14,259 nucleotides of DNA from Bacillota bacterium. Lineage in GTDB: Bacteria; Bacillota; Clostridia; Oscillospirales; Ruminococcaceae. The notes below the pieces were generated by a model. The model ran no database searches. It worked only from the letters and a program-made list of their open reading frames with translations, and was not told the DNA's origin. The translations under genes were made by a program, and so were the position numbers. The DNA lies in the NCBI GenBank assembly GCA_023439605.1, contig JAEXNS010000331.1, positions 1-14,259 on the forward strand. Reading direction: 5' to 3'. Position 1 is the first letter of the stretch. Each line of letters opens with the position of its first letter. Shown here in pieces: positions 6,299-12,896 of the stretch.

Positions 6299-7498
6299 AT
6301 GGCAAAGGCTAAATTTGAACGTAACAAACCACATGTTAACATTGGTACAATAGGTCACGTTGACCACGGTAAAACTACTTTAACAGCTGCTATCACAAAA
6401 ACACTTTCATTAAAAGGTTTCGCAAAATTTGAAGCTTACGATATGATTGATAAAGCTCCAGAAGAAAGAGAACGTGGTATTACTATCAATACTGCTCACG
6501 TTGAGTATGAAACTGACAATCGTCACTATGCTCACGTTGACTGCCCAGGACATGCCGACTATGTTAAAAACATGATTACAGGTGCTGCACAAATGGATGG
6601 TGCTATCTTAGTTGTTGCTTCTTCAGATGGTCCTATGGCTCAAACAAAAGAGCATTTACTACTTGCAGGACAAGTTGGTGTTCCTTACATTGTAGTATTT
6701 ATGAATAAAGCAGACCAAGTAGATGATGAAGAGTTATTAGAATTAGTTGAGATGGATATTCGTGAAACTCTTGATAAATATGATTTCAACGGCGACGAAA
6801 CTCCAATCATCAAAGGTTCAGCTTTAAAAGCTTTAGAAGCTCCAAATGATTTAAATGATCCAGCTTACAAATGTATTCTTGATTTAATGGCTGCTGTTGA
6901 TGAATATATTCCAACTCCAGAAAGAAAAGCTGATCTTCCTTTCTTAATGCCAGTAGAAGACGTATTTACTATTACTGGTCGTGGTACAGTTGCTACAGGT
7001 AGAGTTGAAAGAGGAAGAATCAAACTAAGTGATGAAGTTGAAATCATTGGTTTAAAAGAAGAAAAAACAAAAACTGTTGTTACAGGTATCGAAATGTTTA
7101 GAAAACTATTAGATTATGCTGAAGCAGGAGATAACATAGGTGCATTACTTCGTGGTGTTCAAAGAGCAGATATCGAAAGAGGACAAGTTCTTTGTAATCC
7201 AGGCTCAATACTACCACATACAAAATTTGGTGGACAAGTTTATGTATTGAAAAAAGAAGAAGGTGGACGTCATACTCCATTCTTTAACAATTATAGACCA
7301 CAGTTCTATTTCAGAACAACTGACGTTACTGGAGTAGTTACTTTACCAGCAGATAAAGAAATGTGTATGCCTGGGGATAACGTTGAAATTAGTGTTGAAC
7401 TAATCACACCTATCGCTATTGAAGAAGGTTTACGTTTTGCTATCCGTGAAGGTGGACGTACTGTAGGTTCAGGCGTTGTAACAAAAGTTAACGCTTAA
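6299..7498 (+). CDS. tuf: Translation elongation factor Tu
   Basis: EF-Tu carries aminoacyl-tRNA to the ribosome as a GTP complex. The 399-residue product has G1 GHVDHGKT (19-26), switch I ERGITI (58-63), DCPGH (81-85) and NKAD (136-139), then beta-barrel domains 2 and 3 ending GGRTVGSGVVTKVNA. ATG 6299 follows GAGGAGG (6284-6290) at 8 bases. Some positions differ from the usual bacterial consensus: MAQTKEHLLLAGQVGVP (113-129) in place of MPQTREHILLARQVGVP, and NKAD in place of NKCD. It closes the str operon, may also be driven by its own promoter, and is followed at once by a terminator. No rpsJ/S10 operon follows. Confidence 0.98.
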   Translation: MAKAKFERNKPHVNIGTIGHVDHGKTTLTAAITKTLSLKGFAKFEAYDMIDKAPEERERGITINTAHVEYETDNRHYAHVDCPGHADYVKNMITGAAQMDGAILVVASSDGPMAQTKEHLLLAGQVGVPYIVVFMNKADQVDDEELLELVEMDIRETLDKYDFNGDETPIIKGSALKALEAPNDLNDPAYKCILDLMAAVDEYIPTPERKADLPFLMPVEDVFTITGRGTVATGRVERGRIKLSDEVEIIGLKEEKTKTVVTGIEMFRKLLDYAEAGDNIGALLRGVQRADIERGQVLCNPGSILPHTKFGGQVYVLKKEEGGRHTPFFNNYRPQFYFRTTDVTGVVTLPADKEMCMPGDNVEISVELITPIAIEEGLRFAIREGGRTVGSGVVTKVNA

Positions 7499-7511
7499 TC
7501 TTAATTTATAT

Positions 7512-7546
7512 AAAAAAACAGCTATCTTTATGATGGCTGTTTTTTA
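7512..7546 (+). terminator. Rho-independent terminator of tuf / the str operon
   Basis: An A-rich arm with ACAGCTATC (7518-7526) pairs with GATGGCTGT (7532-7540) with one G-T wobble around a 5-nt loop, and runs into six T at 7540-7545. It begins 14 bases after the tuf stop. Confidence 0.9.
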
Positions 7547-7566
7547 TGTAATCTTGCATAAAAAAC

Positions 7567-7594
7567 TTGACTTTTTTTTGTTATGTGGTATAAT
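7567..7594 (+). promoter_or_regulatory. Promoter of coaX
   Basis: TTGACT (7567-7572) and TATAAT (7589-7594) are spaced by 16 bases, with TG at 7586-7587 giving an extended -10. The start would be near 7601, about 25 nt before ATG 7626. Confidence 0.8.
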
Positions 7595-7625
7595 TAAATA
7601 TATTAAACATGTTGAGGAGAAAAAA

Positions 7626-8405
7626 ATGATTTTTGCTGTAGATGTAGGTAATACTAATATAGTTTTAGGTGCTTATAAAAATGACAAGTTATTATTTACT
7701 GCTAGACTTCTAACAAAATCATCAAAAACTGAAGATGAATATGCAATTGATATAATTAATATTTTAAAAATCTATAATATGTCTGTTTTTAATTATGCAG
7801 GTGCGATAATTTCTTCTGTGGTTCCTTCACTAATTCCGATATTAAAAAAGGCTATTTTAAAATCATTAAAAATTGATACTTTGGTGGTAAATACAAAATT
7901 AAATCTTGGTATGAATATAAAAACTGAAAATCCAGATATATTAGGTGCCGATTTAATATGTGGTTCTGTAGCGGCCTTACAAAAGTATGATATGCCTTGT
8001 ATTATATTTGATTTAGGTACTGCAACTACAATATGTGCTATAGATAAAAACAAGAATTATCTTGGAGGGTCAATATTTCCAGGTGTAAATATATCATTAA
8101 GAGCATTATCAAATACAACAGCTCAATTACCCCACATAAATTTATATGAAGAATGTAAGGCAGTAATCGGTAAAAATACAATTTCTGCAATGTTGTCAGG
8201 TATCATTTTGGGAACTGCTAGTTTAATAGATGGCATGATAGAAAGATATAAAAGCCAAATAGGTGAAGATGCTGTGGTCATTGCTACTGGTGGTATTGCT
8301 TCGTTGATAGTACCAAACTGTAAATCAAAAATAACTTTAGACGAACAACTAGTCTTGGACGGATTAAATTATATATACAATATGAATACTCCAATTCACA
8401 TATGA
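7626..8405 (+). CDS. coaX: Type III pantothenate kinase
   Basis: CoaX phosphorylates pantothenate with ATP, the first step of coenzyme A synthesis in the cytoplasm. The 259-residue protein is an acetate/sugar kinase-fold member with the CoaX motifs DVGNTN (6-11, phosphate loop), GADL (107-110, with the likely catalytic Asp109), FDLGTATT (128-135, nucleotide and monovalent-cation region), GGSIFPG (147-153) and ATGG (220-223). The start at 7626 is chosen because MIFAVDVGN is the normal N-terminus and GAGGAGA (7614-7620) sits 5 bases before it. A longer frame from 7530 would run through the tuf terminator and the coaX promoter. It is a single-gene unit between the str and dcw clusters; a long hairpin starts directly after its TGA. 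Confidence 0.93.
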   Translation: MIFAVDVGNTNIVLGAYKNDKLLFTARLLTKSSKTEDEYAIDIINILKIYNMSVFNYAGAIISSVVPSLIPILKKAILKSLKIDTLVVNTKLNLGMNIKTENPDILGADLICGSVAALQKYDMPCIIFDLGTATTICAIDKNKNYLGGSIFPGVNISLRALSNTTAQLPHINLYEECKAVIGKNTISAMLSGIILGTASLIDGMIERYKSQIGEDAVVIATGGIASLIVPNCKSKITLDEQLVLDGLNYIYNMNTPIHI

Positions 8406-8457
8406 ATTTGATTGAATAATATGCAACCCAAAAAGGTTGCATATTATTCAATCAAAT
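8406..8457. repeat. Perfect 23-bp inverted repeat (hairpin) directly after coaX
   Basis: Arms 8406-8428 and 8435-8457 are exact reverse complements over 23 bases, with the 6-base loop CAAAAA. The loop-proximal end is ATGCAACC / GGTTGCAT. The hairpin begins at the base after the coaX stop codon. It is far longer than the other terminators here and has no T-tract on either side, so it is not a standard intrinsic terminator. It may still end or stabilise the coaX mRNA, or be a fragment of a mobile palindrome. Confidence 0.85.
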
Positions 8458-8463
8458 AGGTTA

Positions 8464-8491
8464 CAAATCTGTTACATTAGTAATTGATTTG
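8464..8491. repeat. Second hairpin after coaX
   Basis: CAAATC (8464-8469) pairs with GATTTG (8486-8491), and the stem continues inward with one mismatch and one G-T pair to a 4-nt loop (8476-8479), about 12 positions in all. It stands 6 bases after the 23-bp hairpin. No T-tract follows. Confidence 0.55.
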
Positions 8492-8650
8492 TATTATAAA
8501 TATTGATTATGCATATTTTTCTAAGGTTTTTTGTAATGATATTGAAATAAATTAAAAAAATTATAATAACTTTTAAAAAAAATGTTGCTTTTTTTATGAT
8601 TATGTTAAATTGACTATTTTTTATTTTTTGTAGTTTTATGTTCATTATCC
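8492..8650. other. Very AT-rich spacer before the dcw promoter
   Basis: No coding region or RNA gene is supported here. The stretch is rich in A and T runs. A TTGAAA (8542-8547) and a TATAAT (8562-8567) are only 14 bases apart, too close for a normal promoter. Together with the hairpins before it and the promoter and operator after it, this fills the 343-base gap between coaX and mraZ. Confidence 0.5.
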
Positions 8651-8679
8651 TTGATTTTTAATTAAAATTATTGTATAAT
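8651..8679 (+). promoter_or_regulatory. Promoter of the dcw cluster (mraZ)
   Basis: TTGATT (8651-8656) and TATAAT (8674-8679) are spaced by 17 bases. The start would be near 8686, so the mraZ start codon must lie further downstream (8749), leaving a leader of about 63 nt. Confidence 0.75.
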
Positions 8680-8686
8680 TATTATT

Positions 8687-8700
8687 GTGGTGAAAGGTGG
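8687..8700 (+). promoter_or_regulatory. Candidate MraZ operator (two GTGG repeats)
   Basis: GTGG occurs at 8687-8690 and 8697-8700, exactly 10 bases apart and right at the predicted transcription start; the second is followed by GG. MraZ is known to repress its own operon through short GTGG/TGGG direct repeats with a spacing of about one helical turn. Only two copies are visible, where three are common. The repeats are seen; MraZ binding is inferred. Confidence 0.5.
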
Positions 8701-8748
8701 GGTCTATTCCCTAAGATTCACTATAATCTACAGAAAGGTTGTCGATTT

Positions 8749-9177
8749 ATGGAAAATACTTTAATGGGTACCTATTATCACAATATAGATGTAAAAGGTA
8801 GATTGAATTTTCCTACAAAACTAAGGGATGTTTTGGGCGACGATTTTTTTGTAACTAGAGGTATTGATGAATGTTTGGTTATTTATTCAAAAGATGAATG
8901 GCAACTACTTATTGATAAAGTAAAAGAATTACCTTTAACTAAAGGTAGACACATAAGCAGGTTTCTATTTGCTGGGGCATCAGAGCTTAATTCTGATAAA
9001 CAAGGTAGAGTATTGATTCCACAACATTTAAGGGAGTTTGCAATGCTTGAAAAGGATATTGTAATTATTGGTGCTTTAAATAGAGTGGAAATTTGGAATA
9101 AAAATAAATGGGAAGAACAAAATAATTCTTTCATAGATGACTCATTGGAAGATATGATGGAAGAACTAGGTTTTTAG
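8749..9177 (+). CDS. mraZ: Transcriptional regulator MraZ
   Basis: MraZ is a DNA-binding ring protein of the AbrB/SpoVT swapped-hairpin fold that controls the dcw cluster. The 142-residue product carries both diagnostic half-motifs, DVKGR (14-18) and DKQGR (83-87), plus LPLTKG and the final acidic helix. The start at 8749 has AGAAAGG (8732-8738) 10 bases upstream and gives the normal N-terminus just before MGTYYHNID. A frame from 8671 would begin inside the -10 box and is rejected; ATG 8764 (MGTYY) is a possible alternative. It heads the dcw operon, and its stop codon overlaps the ribosome binding site of rsmH. Confidence 0.93.
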   Translation: MENTLMGTYYHNIDVKGRLNFPTKLRDVLGDDFFVTRGIDECLVIYSKDEWQLLIDKVKELPLTKGRHISRFLFAGASELNSDKQGRVLIPQHLREFAMLEKDIVIIGALNRVEIWNKNKWEEQNNSFIDDSLEDMMEELGF

Positions 9178-9182
9178 AGGTG
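9176..9182 (+). promoter_or_regulatory. Ribosome binding site of rsmH overlapping the mraZ stop
   Basis: AGAGGTG at 9176-9182 begins inside the mraZ TAG (9175-9177) and lies 6 bases before ATG 9189, which favours translational coupling. An in-frame GTG at 9180 falls within this site and is not the likely start. Confidence 0.75.
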
Positions 9183-9188
9183 TATTTA

Positions 9189-10115
9189 ATGGATTTTAAC
9201 CATGTATCAGTCTTGTTAAGTGAAAGCATAGAAGGGTTAAATATAAATCCTAATGGTATATATGTAGATGGGACAGTAGGAGGAGCTGGACATTCTATTG
9301 AAATTGCGAAAAAATTGTCTTCAAGTGGGACATTGATAGCTTTTGATAGAGATCCAGATGCTATTAAAATAGCCCAGAGTAGATTAAATGATTATAAAAA
9401 TGTTCAAATTTTAAAGTCAAATTATTCTGAAATGAAATTTGAATTAAATAAATTAGGAATAAATAAAATAGATGGGATTTTACTTGATTTAGGTGTTTCT
9501 TCACATCAGTTGGATACTTTAGATAGAGGATTTTCATACAGTCAAGATACTTACCTTGACATGAGAATGAGTCAAGAAGGGATAACTGCAAAAGATATTG
9601 TTAATACCTATGGTTTAGAGGAATTATCTAGAATATTGTTTGAATATGGTGAAGAAAAATTTGCAAGAAAAATTGCATATAATATTATTAAATATAGGGA
9701 AGAAAAAAATATTGAAAAGACTAGTGAATTAGTAGAAATTATTAAGAATAGTGTCCCATACAAAGTTAAAAGGGAAAAAAATCCTTGTAAAAAAACATTT
9801 CAAGCAATAAGAATAGAGGTTAATAAAGAATTAGAACATTTATCCTTGTTTCTTGAAGATGCATTTAATTTATTAAACATAAATGGAAGGTTAGCTATCA
9901 TTACATTTCATTCACTAGAGGATAGATTAGTAAAACAAAGATTTAATAAGTTAACGAAAGGATGCGAGTGTCCCCCTGAATTCCCAATCTGCATATGCGG
10001 AAAAAAACCTTTGGGTAAATTGATAAACAAAAAGCCTATTGAAGCAAATCAGGAAGAGTTAGAGGTTAACAATAGAAGTAGAAGTGCTAAATTGAGAGTT
10101 ATTGAAAGGATTTAG
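9189..10115 (+). CDS. rsmH: 16S rRNA (cytosine-1402 N4) methyltransferase
   Basis: RsmH (MraW) uses S-adenosylmethionine to methylate N4 of C1402 in the ribosomal P site. The 308-residue product starts MDFNHVSVLLSESI, the normal N-terminus. The SAM-binding motif is DGTVGGAGHS (27-36), followed by AFDRDPDAI (51-59), LLDLGVSSHQLD (98-109), the TFHSLEDRLVKQRF block (239-252) and the ending NNRSRSAKLRVIERI. A Cys cluster (Cys259, 261, 268, 270) in the C-terminal part is common in Firmicute members. It is the second dcw gene, coupled to mraZ, and 8 bases separate its stop from the next ATG. Confidence 0.96.
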   Translation: MDFNHVSVLLSESIEGLNINPNGIYVDGTVGGAGHSIEIAKKLSSSGTLIAFDRDPDAIKIAQSRLNDYKNVQILKSNYSEMKFELNKLGINKIDGILLDLGVSSHQLDTLDRGFSYSQDTYLDMRMSQEGITAKDIVNTYGLEELSRILFEYGEEKFARKIAYNIIKYREEKNIEKTSELVEIIKNSVPYKVKREKNPCKKTFQAIRIEVNKELEHLSLFLEDAFNLLNINGRLAIITFHSLEDRLVKQRFNKLTKGCECPPEFPICICGKKPLGKLINKKPIEANQEELEVNNRSRSAKLRVIERI

Positions 10116-10123
10116 GTGTTGCT

Positions 10124-10600
10124 ATGCCTAATACAAATGCAGCATACAAGTATGACCTAAATAAATATCGAAATTTAAAAGTAGATAAAAATTCTGAAGA
10201 ATATAGACAAATATCTATTAAAAAGAAAGCTGCAGATAAAGGTGCTGTATTAAAAATTTCTTTGATTTCTGTTGCTACTTTGATTTTATTATTTTGTGTC
10301 ATATATGGTAAAGTGGAAATAAATAAACTCTACAACGATATTAATCTCACTAAACACGATATTGATATGTTAGAGTGTGAAAATATAAGAATGAAAACGG
10401 AATTGGAGTCTACAGCTTCAATGAAAAATATAGAAGAGTATGCGGAAAATGTTTTGAATTTAGTTAAGTTGGATAAATCTCAAGTAATATATTTTAAAGT
10501 AGAAAATGAAAATGTTATTGAAATACCTGAAAAAGATAATAACATTTTTGTGACAGTAAAAGATTTTTTTACAAATCTCTTTAAGTATGTATCAGATTAA
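10124..10600 (+). CDS. ftsL: FtsL-like cell division protein
   Basis: This 158-residue bitopic protein has a charged cytoplasmic N-terminus (1-40), one membrane segment (about 41-61) and an extracytoplasmic helix with heptad-like hydrophobics (about 63-97) fit for a coiled coil. A C-terminal tail ends in an amphipathic FVTVKDFFTNLFKYV (142-156). FtsL forms a complex with DivIC/FtsB and the septal PBP. FtsL diverges fast, so the assignment rests mainly on topology and on its place between rsmH and the PBP gene, the classic ftsL slot. It is longer than B. subtilis FtsL (117 residues). ATG 10124 lies 8 bases after the rsmH stop, with TAGGTG (10113-10118) as a modest ribosome binding site overlapping that stop. 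Confidence 0.75.
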   Translation: MPNTNAAYKYDLNKYRNLKVDKNSEEYRQISIKKKAADKGAVLKISLISVATLILLFCVIYGKVEINKLYNDINLTKHDIDMLECENIRMKTELESTASMKNIEEYAENVLNLVKLDKSQVIYFKVENENVIEIPEKDNNIFVTVKDFFTNLFKYVSD

Positions 10601-10608
10601 GTGATTAT

Positions 10609-10617
10609 AAGGAGGAG
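10609..10617 (+). promoter_or_regulatory. Strong ribosome binding site placed for an AUA codon
   Basis: AAGGAGGAG at 10609-10617 is the best Shine-Dalgarno of this operon, yet its normal spacing points to an in-frame ATA at 10624-10626, not to the ATG at 10639. A second, weaker AAGGA (10630-10634) lies 4 bases before that ATG. Confidence 0.6.
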
Positions 10618-10638
10618 CTTGCCATAAACAAGGAAGCA

Positions 10639-12873
10639 ATGAGCGATAAGCCAACTATAAAAATGAAAAAACGAGCAAATATAGGAATTACAATTTTTGT
10701 GTTCATATTTGTAATCATTGTGGTATATAAGCTTTTTTCAACAGCAGTAATAGAAAATGATTTTTATATGAAAATGGCGAACAAGAATCAGTTCGCCTCT
10801 ATTGCTGTACCTGCAAGTAGAGGCACCATTTTAAGTGCAGATGATAAAATTCTAGCACAAAGTGCGACTGTTTTTGAAATATATATTGATCCGGATTATT
10901 TTCGCAAGAACAATAAAAAATTAAAAGATAAAATAGTGAGTTTTCTATCCCAAGTTTTAGAGATAGAAGAGGATATTATTTTAAAAGCGATGGATGCCGA
11001 AAATCAATATGAAAAGCTCAAATCAAAAGTTGAGAAACCAACTAAAGATAAAATAGATGAATTTATAAGAGAAAATGCAGCTTTTTGTATAGGTATAAAA
11101 GAAGACACAAAAAGATATTATCCACAAAATTCTTTGGCTTCCTCAGTCATTGGTTTCACCAATCTAGCAGGAGAAGGTATAATAGGTATAGAATCTTTTT
11201 ATGAAGAAAATCTATCAGGAATAGATGGAATAATAATTTCTGCAAAAGATGCAAAAGGTAATGAAATGCCATATAAGTATTCCAAATATTACGATGCTAA
11301 AAATGGTGATTCTGTTGTGTTGACACTTGATACTAGATTGCAATTTTATTTAGAAAAATATATAAAACAAATGGTTGAAGAACATAAGGTTTTAAATAGA
11401 GCATGTGGTATCATTATGAATGCAAAAACAGGGGCAATAATGGCTATGGCAAATTCATCTGAATTTGATTTAAATAATCCTTATGAATTAGTTGACCCAA
11501 CAATATTAGATAGACTTAATACAAAAAATACTGGAAATAAAATGACGGAAGATGAGAAAACTAGAGATGCTAAGTTTATACAATGGAGCAACAAAGCTGT
11601 ATCAGAACTTTATGAGCCTGGCTCGGTTTTTAAGGTAATAACAAGTTCGGCTGCGTTAGAAGAAAAATTGATAACAGAAAACACATCATTTCATTGCGAC
11701 GGTTCTATTACTGTTGAGGGATGGCCGAAACCAATTAATTGTTGGAATACAAGTGGACATGGTGATCAAAACTTTATACAAGCGTTGACTAATTCATGTA
11801 ATCCTGCATTTATTGAAATAGGTCAAAAATTAGGAATAGATAAGTTTAGTGATTATTTTGCATCTTTTGGTTTTACTGAAAAAACAGGCATTGATTTACC
11901 AGCAGAGTCACAAAGTTCGTATCATGCAAAAGACGTTATGTCAATAGTCGACTTAGCTTCTGCTTCTATGGGTCAGGCGAGTAAAGTAACTCCTATTCAA
12001 ATGATTACTGGATATGCAGCAGCAATAAATGGTGGGAATTTGGTGAAACCATATATAGTTAACAAAATTATTGATAGTGAAGGTAATATAGTTAAACAAT
12101 CAGAAACTGTTATTAAAAGGCAGGTTATTTCAGAAGAAACATCAGTTTTGATAAGAGGTTATCTTCAGGATGTTGTTAATAACAATGGTGGTGGAAACGC
12201 TTATATAAAAGGTTATAAAATAGGTGGTAAAAGTGGTACGTCAGAGAAATTGTCTGAATATTCTATAGAAGATAATATGAAGTATGTAGCTTCTTATTGT
12301 TGCTTCGCACCGGCAGATGATCCAGAAATAATAATGTTAATATTGGCAGATGAACCTTCTGGAGAGGAATATTATGGGAGTTTAGTTGCTGTTCCTGCTG
12401 CTATAAATGTGTTAAAAGAAGCTTTACCTTATTTAGGATATTATCCTGAGTATTCGAAAGATGAACTAGCAAACATGGAAAAGAAAATACCTAATTTTGA
12501 GGGTATAACCTGTTTAGAAGCAAAACAACAATTAGAAAAAATGGGTATTAGTTCTGAAGTCGTAGGTGAAGGAGAATTTGTATTTGCACAATATCCAAAA
12601 GCAAATAACTCGATTCCAATAGGTGGTGTAGTGATACTATATTCTGAAGAACAGTATGAAACGGAAATGACAACAGTTCCATATTTGTTAGATCAAGATT
12701 GGAGTAGCATAAAATCAACTCTTTCAGAATCTGTTTTAAATTATATAGTTAAAGGTGCATCTCCAGATAGAGAAGATTCAAAATTAATTGCTCAGTCTAT
12801 TCCACCAGCAGAACAAGTTCAAAAAGGTACAATTATAGAACTTACTTTTGCTGTAAAGGATCAGTCTGGCTAA
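10639..12873 (+). CDS. Class B penicillin-binding protein with two PASTA domains (FtsI/PBP2B type)
   Basis: This is a septal peptidoglycan transpeptidase, 744 residues. It has a short cytoplasmic N-terminus, one membrane anchor (about 14-34), a PBP dimerisation domain starting ASRGTILSADDKILAQS (59-75) and the transpeptidase domain. Active-site motifs are SVFK (329-332, acylated Ser329), SCN (386-388) and KSGT (531-534). Two PASTA repeats close the protein (about 617-670 and 679-738). Two PASTAs and the position right after ftsL fit PBP2B/FtsI; SpoVD, with one PASTA and sporulation-specific, is less likely. A separate spoVD does not follow, as murE comes next. ATG 10639 is the first possible AUG; a start at ATA 10624 would add INKEA. 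The gap to murE is 23 bases. Confidence 0.9.
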   Translation: MSDKPTIKMKKRANIGITIFVFIFVIIVVYKLFSTAVIENDFYMKMANKNQFASIAVPASRGTILSADDKILAQSATVFEIYIDPDYFRKNNKKLKDKIVSFLSQVLEIEEDIILKAMDAENQYEKLKSKVEKPTKDKIDEFIRENAAFCIGIKEDTKRYYPQNSLASSVIGFTNLAGEGIIGIESFYEENLSGIDGIIISAKDAKGNEMPYKYSKYYDAKNGDSVVLTLDTRLQFYLEKYIKQMVEEHKVLNRACGIIMNAKTGAIMAMANSSEFDLNNPYELVDPTILDRLNTKNTGNKMTEDEKTRDAKFIQWSNKAVSELYEPGSVFKVITSSAALEEKLITENTSFHCDGSITVEGWPKPINCWNTSGHGDQNFIQALTNSCNPAFIEIGQKLGIDKFSDYFASFGFTEKTGIDLPAESQSSYHAKDVMSIVDLASASMGQASKVTPIQMITGYAAAINGGNLVKPYIVNKIIDSEGNIVKQSETVIKRQVISEETSVLIRGYLQDVVNNNGGGNAYIKGYKIGGKSGTSEKLSEYSIEDNMKYVASYCCFAPADDPEIIMLILADEPSGEEYYGSLVAVPAAINVLKEALPYLGYYPEYSKDELANMEKKIPNFEGITCLEAKQQLEKMGISSEVVGEGEFVFAQYPKANNSIPIGGVVILYSEEQYETEMTTVPYLLDQDWSSIKSTLSESVLNYIVKGASPDREDSKLIAQSIPPAEQVQKGTIIELTFAVKDQSG

Positions 12874-12896
12874 AAAAGGGAAAGGTATAGTTGTTT

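Noticed and set aside
7530..7625. 32-residue extension of CoaX from 7530
   Set aside because: It would cover the tuf terminator and the coaX promoter, and MIFAVDVGNTN is the normal N-terminus with a good ribosome binding site.
8542..8567. Possible second promoter TTGAAA ... TATAAT before mraZ
   Set aside because: Spacing of 14 bases is too short; TTGATT-17-TATAAT at 8651-8679 is better placed.
8671..8748. 26-residue extension of MraZ from 8671
   Set aside because: It begins inside the -10 box, upstream of the predicted transcription start.
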